From assembly GCA_902571925.1 (NCBI GenBank), contig CACGDW010000004.1, positions 1 through 56,560 of the forward strand: DNA of 56,560 nucleotides, in the 5' to 3' direction. Shown in pieces: positions 56,168-56,560 of this stretch. Origin of the DNA: an uncultured Pelagibacteraceae bacterium (GTDB taxonomy: Bacteria > Pseudomonadota > Alphaproteobacteria > Pelagibacterales > Pelagibacteraceae). Below the pieces are notes generated by a model. The model ran no database searches and had not been told where the DNA came from. It saw nothing but the letters and a program-made list of their open reading frames with translations. A program made the translations under genes and the position numbers. Positions within the stretch are counted from its first letter, which is position 1; each line of letters starts with the position of its first letter.

Positions 56168-56560
56168 GATAGACACTCCTCGTATTCTGGTTCTGTTGAT
56201 TGTTTGTTTTTGGATTTATATACATTGGCTGTAACATCTGTTGATTTCGCATCATTGATATTTTCAGCTCTTTGAATTGATTTTGATCTACAGTAGTAAA
56301 GGCTTTTTAGGCCTTTTTTCCAAGCATCAAAATGAATTCTATGTAATTCTTTTTTATGAACATCAGCAGGCAAAAATAGGTTAACTGATTGGGCTTGAGA
56401 GATAAATGGTGTTCGGTCACCACTTAATTCAATAATCCATTTTTGATTTAACTCAAAAGCAGTTTTAAAAACATCTTTTTCTAAATCTGTTAAGAAATCT
56501 AAATGTGAAACAGATCCTTGATTAGTAGTTATTGTAGACCAAGTTTCATCATCATTTTTA
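56158..56560 (-). CDS. nrdA: Class I ribonucleotide reductase, alpha subunit, 3' end only
   Basis: Only the last 133 codons are in the window; the gene continues past the right edge. The frame reads through SQAQSVNLFLPADVHKKEL and DAWKKGLKSLYYCRSKSIQR, typical of the NrdA C-terminal domain. It ends ECLSCQ, where the cysteine pair exchanges electrons with the active site. It is directly coupled to nrdB. Confidence 0.93.
   Translation of the reverse strand, partial: KNDDETWSTITTNQGSVSHLDFLTDLEKDVFKTAFELNQKWIIELSGDRTPFISQAQSVNLFLPADVHKKELHRIHFDAWKKGLKSLYYCRSKSIQRAENINDAKSTDVTANVYKSKNKQSTEPEYEECLSCQ

Overview
The window is about 70% A+T and very compact. Gene content and order suggest a streamlined marine alphaproteobacterium of the SAR11 clade (Pelagibacterales). 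Evidence for this is a secE-nusG-rplKAJL-rpoBC-rpsLG-fusA block with tRNA-Trp beside tuf, a PurSQL-type purine operon, class II DAHP synthase, citramalate synthase and a methylcitrate cluster. Intergenic gaps are mostly 0-60 bp. The assignment is inferred from content; no rRNA gene is present to confirm it.

Layout. 1-15.6 kb (minus strand): information-processing block, from fusA (cut by the left edge) back through ribosomal proteins, RNA polymerase, nusG, secE, tRNA-Trp, tuf, tRNA-Gly and tRNA-Tyr. 15.7-17.8 kb: rlmB, tRNA-Thr and a lipoprotein serine protease. 17.8-21.7 kb: a CDP-deoxysugar cluster (rfbF divergent from a DUF4422 protein, a sugar C-methyltransferase and rfbG). 21.7-24.9 kb: nadK, tRNA-Leu and the most unusual part of the window. 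Here a 1.6-kb insertion is bounded by 101-bp direct repeats. Each repeat contains the 5' half of tRNA-Leu and its predicted promoter, and inside them lie a pair of 31-bp repeats. The insertion carries four small unknown genes and no recombinase. 24.9-28.7 kb: a three-gene glucosylglycerate synthesis and recycling operon. 28.7-31.4 kb: an Anbu proteasome-like protease, a circularly permuted ATP-grasp protein and a gamma-glutamylcyclotransferase-like protein. 31.4-39.4 kb: a CinA-N protein, sfsA, map, purB, purCSQL, bolA and a monothiol glutaredoxin. 39.4-49.3 kb (minus): rpsD, trmJ, a DUF1989 protein, cimA, cysS, nadE, class II DAHP synthase, glmS and a stand-alone GlmU acetyltransferase domain. 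49.4-53.6 kb: gph and prpDBC. 53.6-56.6 kb (minus): two methyltransferases, a small lipoprotein, nrdB and the 3' end of nrdA.

Most of the window is ordinary core genome. The parts most worth a second look are the tRNA-Leu mini-element, whose distal tRNA fragment appears to place a tRNA promoter in front of the cargo genes; the reduced Anbu/ATP-grasp neighbourhood; the separated GlmU domain; and the glucosylglycerate operon. No CRISPR array, rRNA, transposase or integrase gene was seen.
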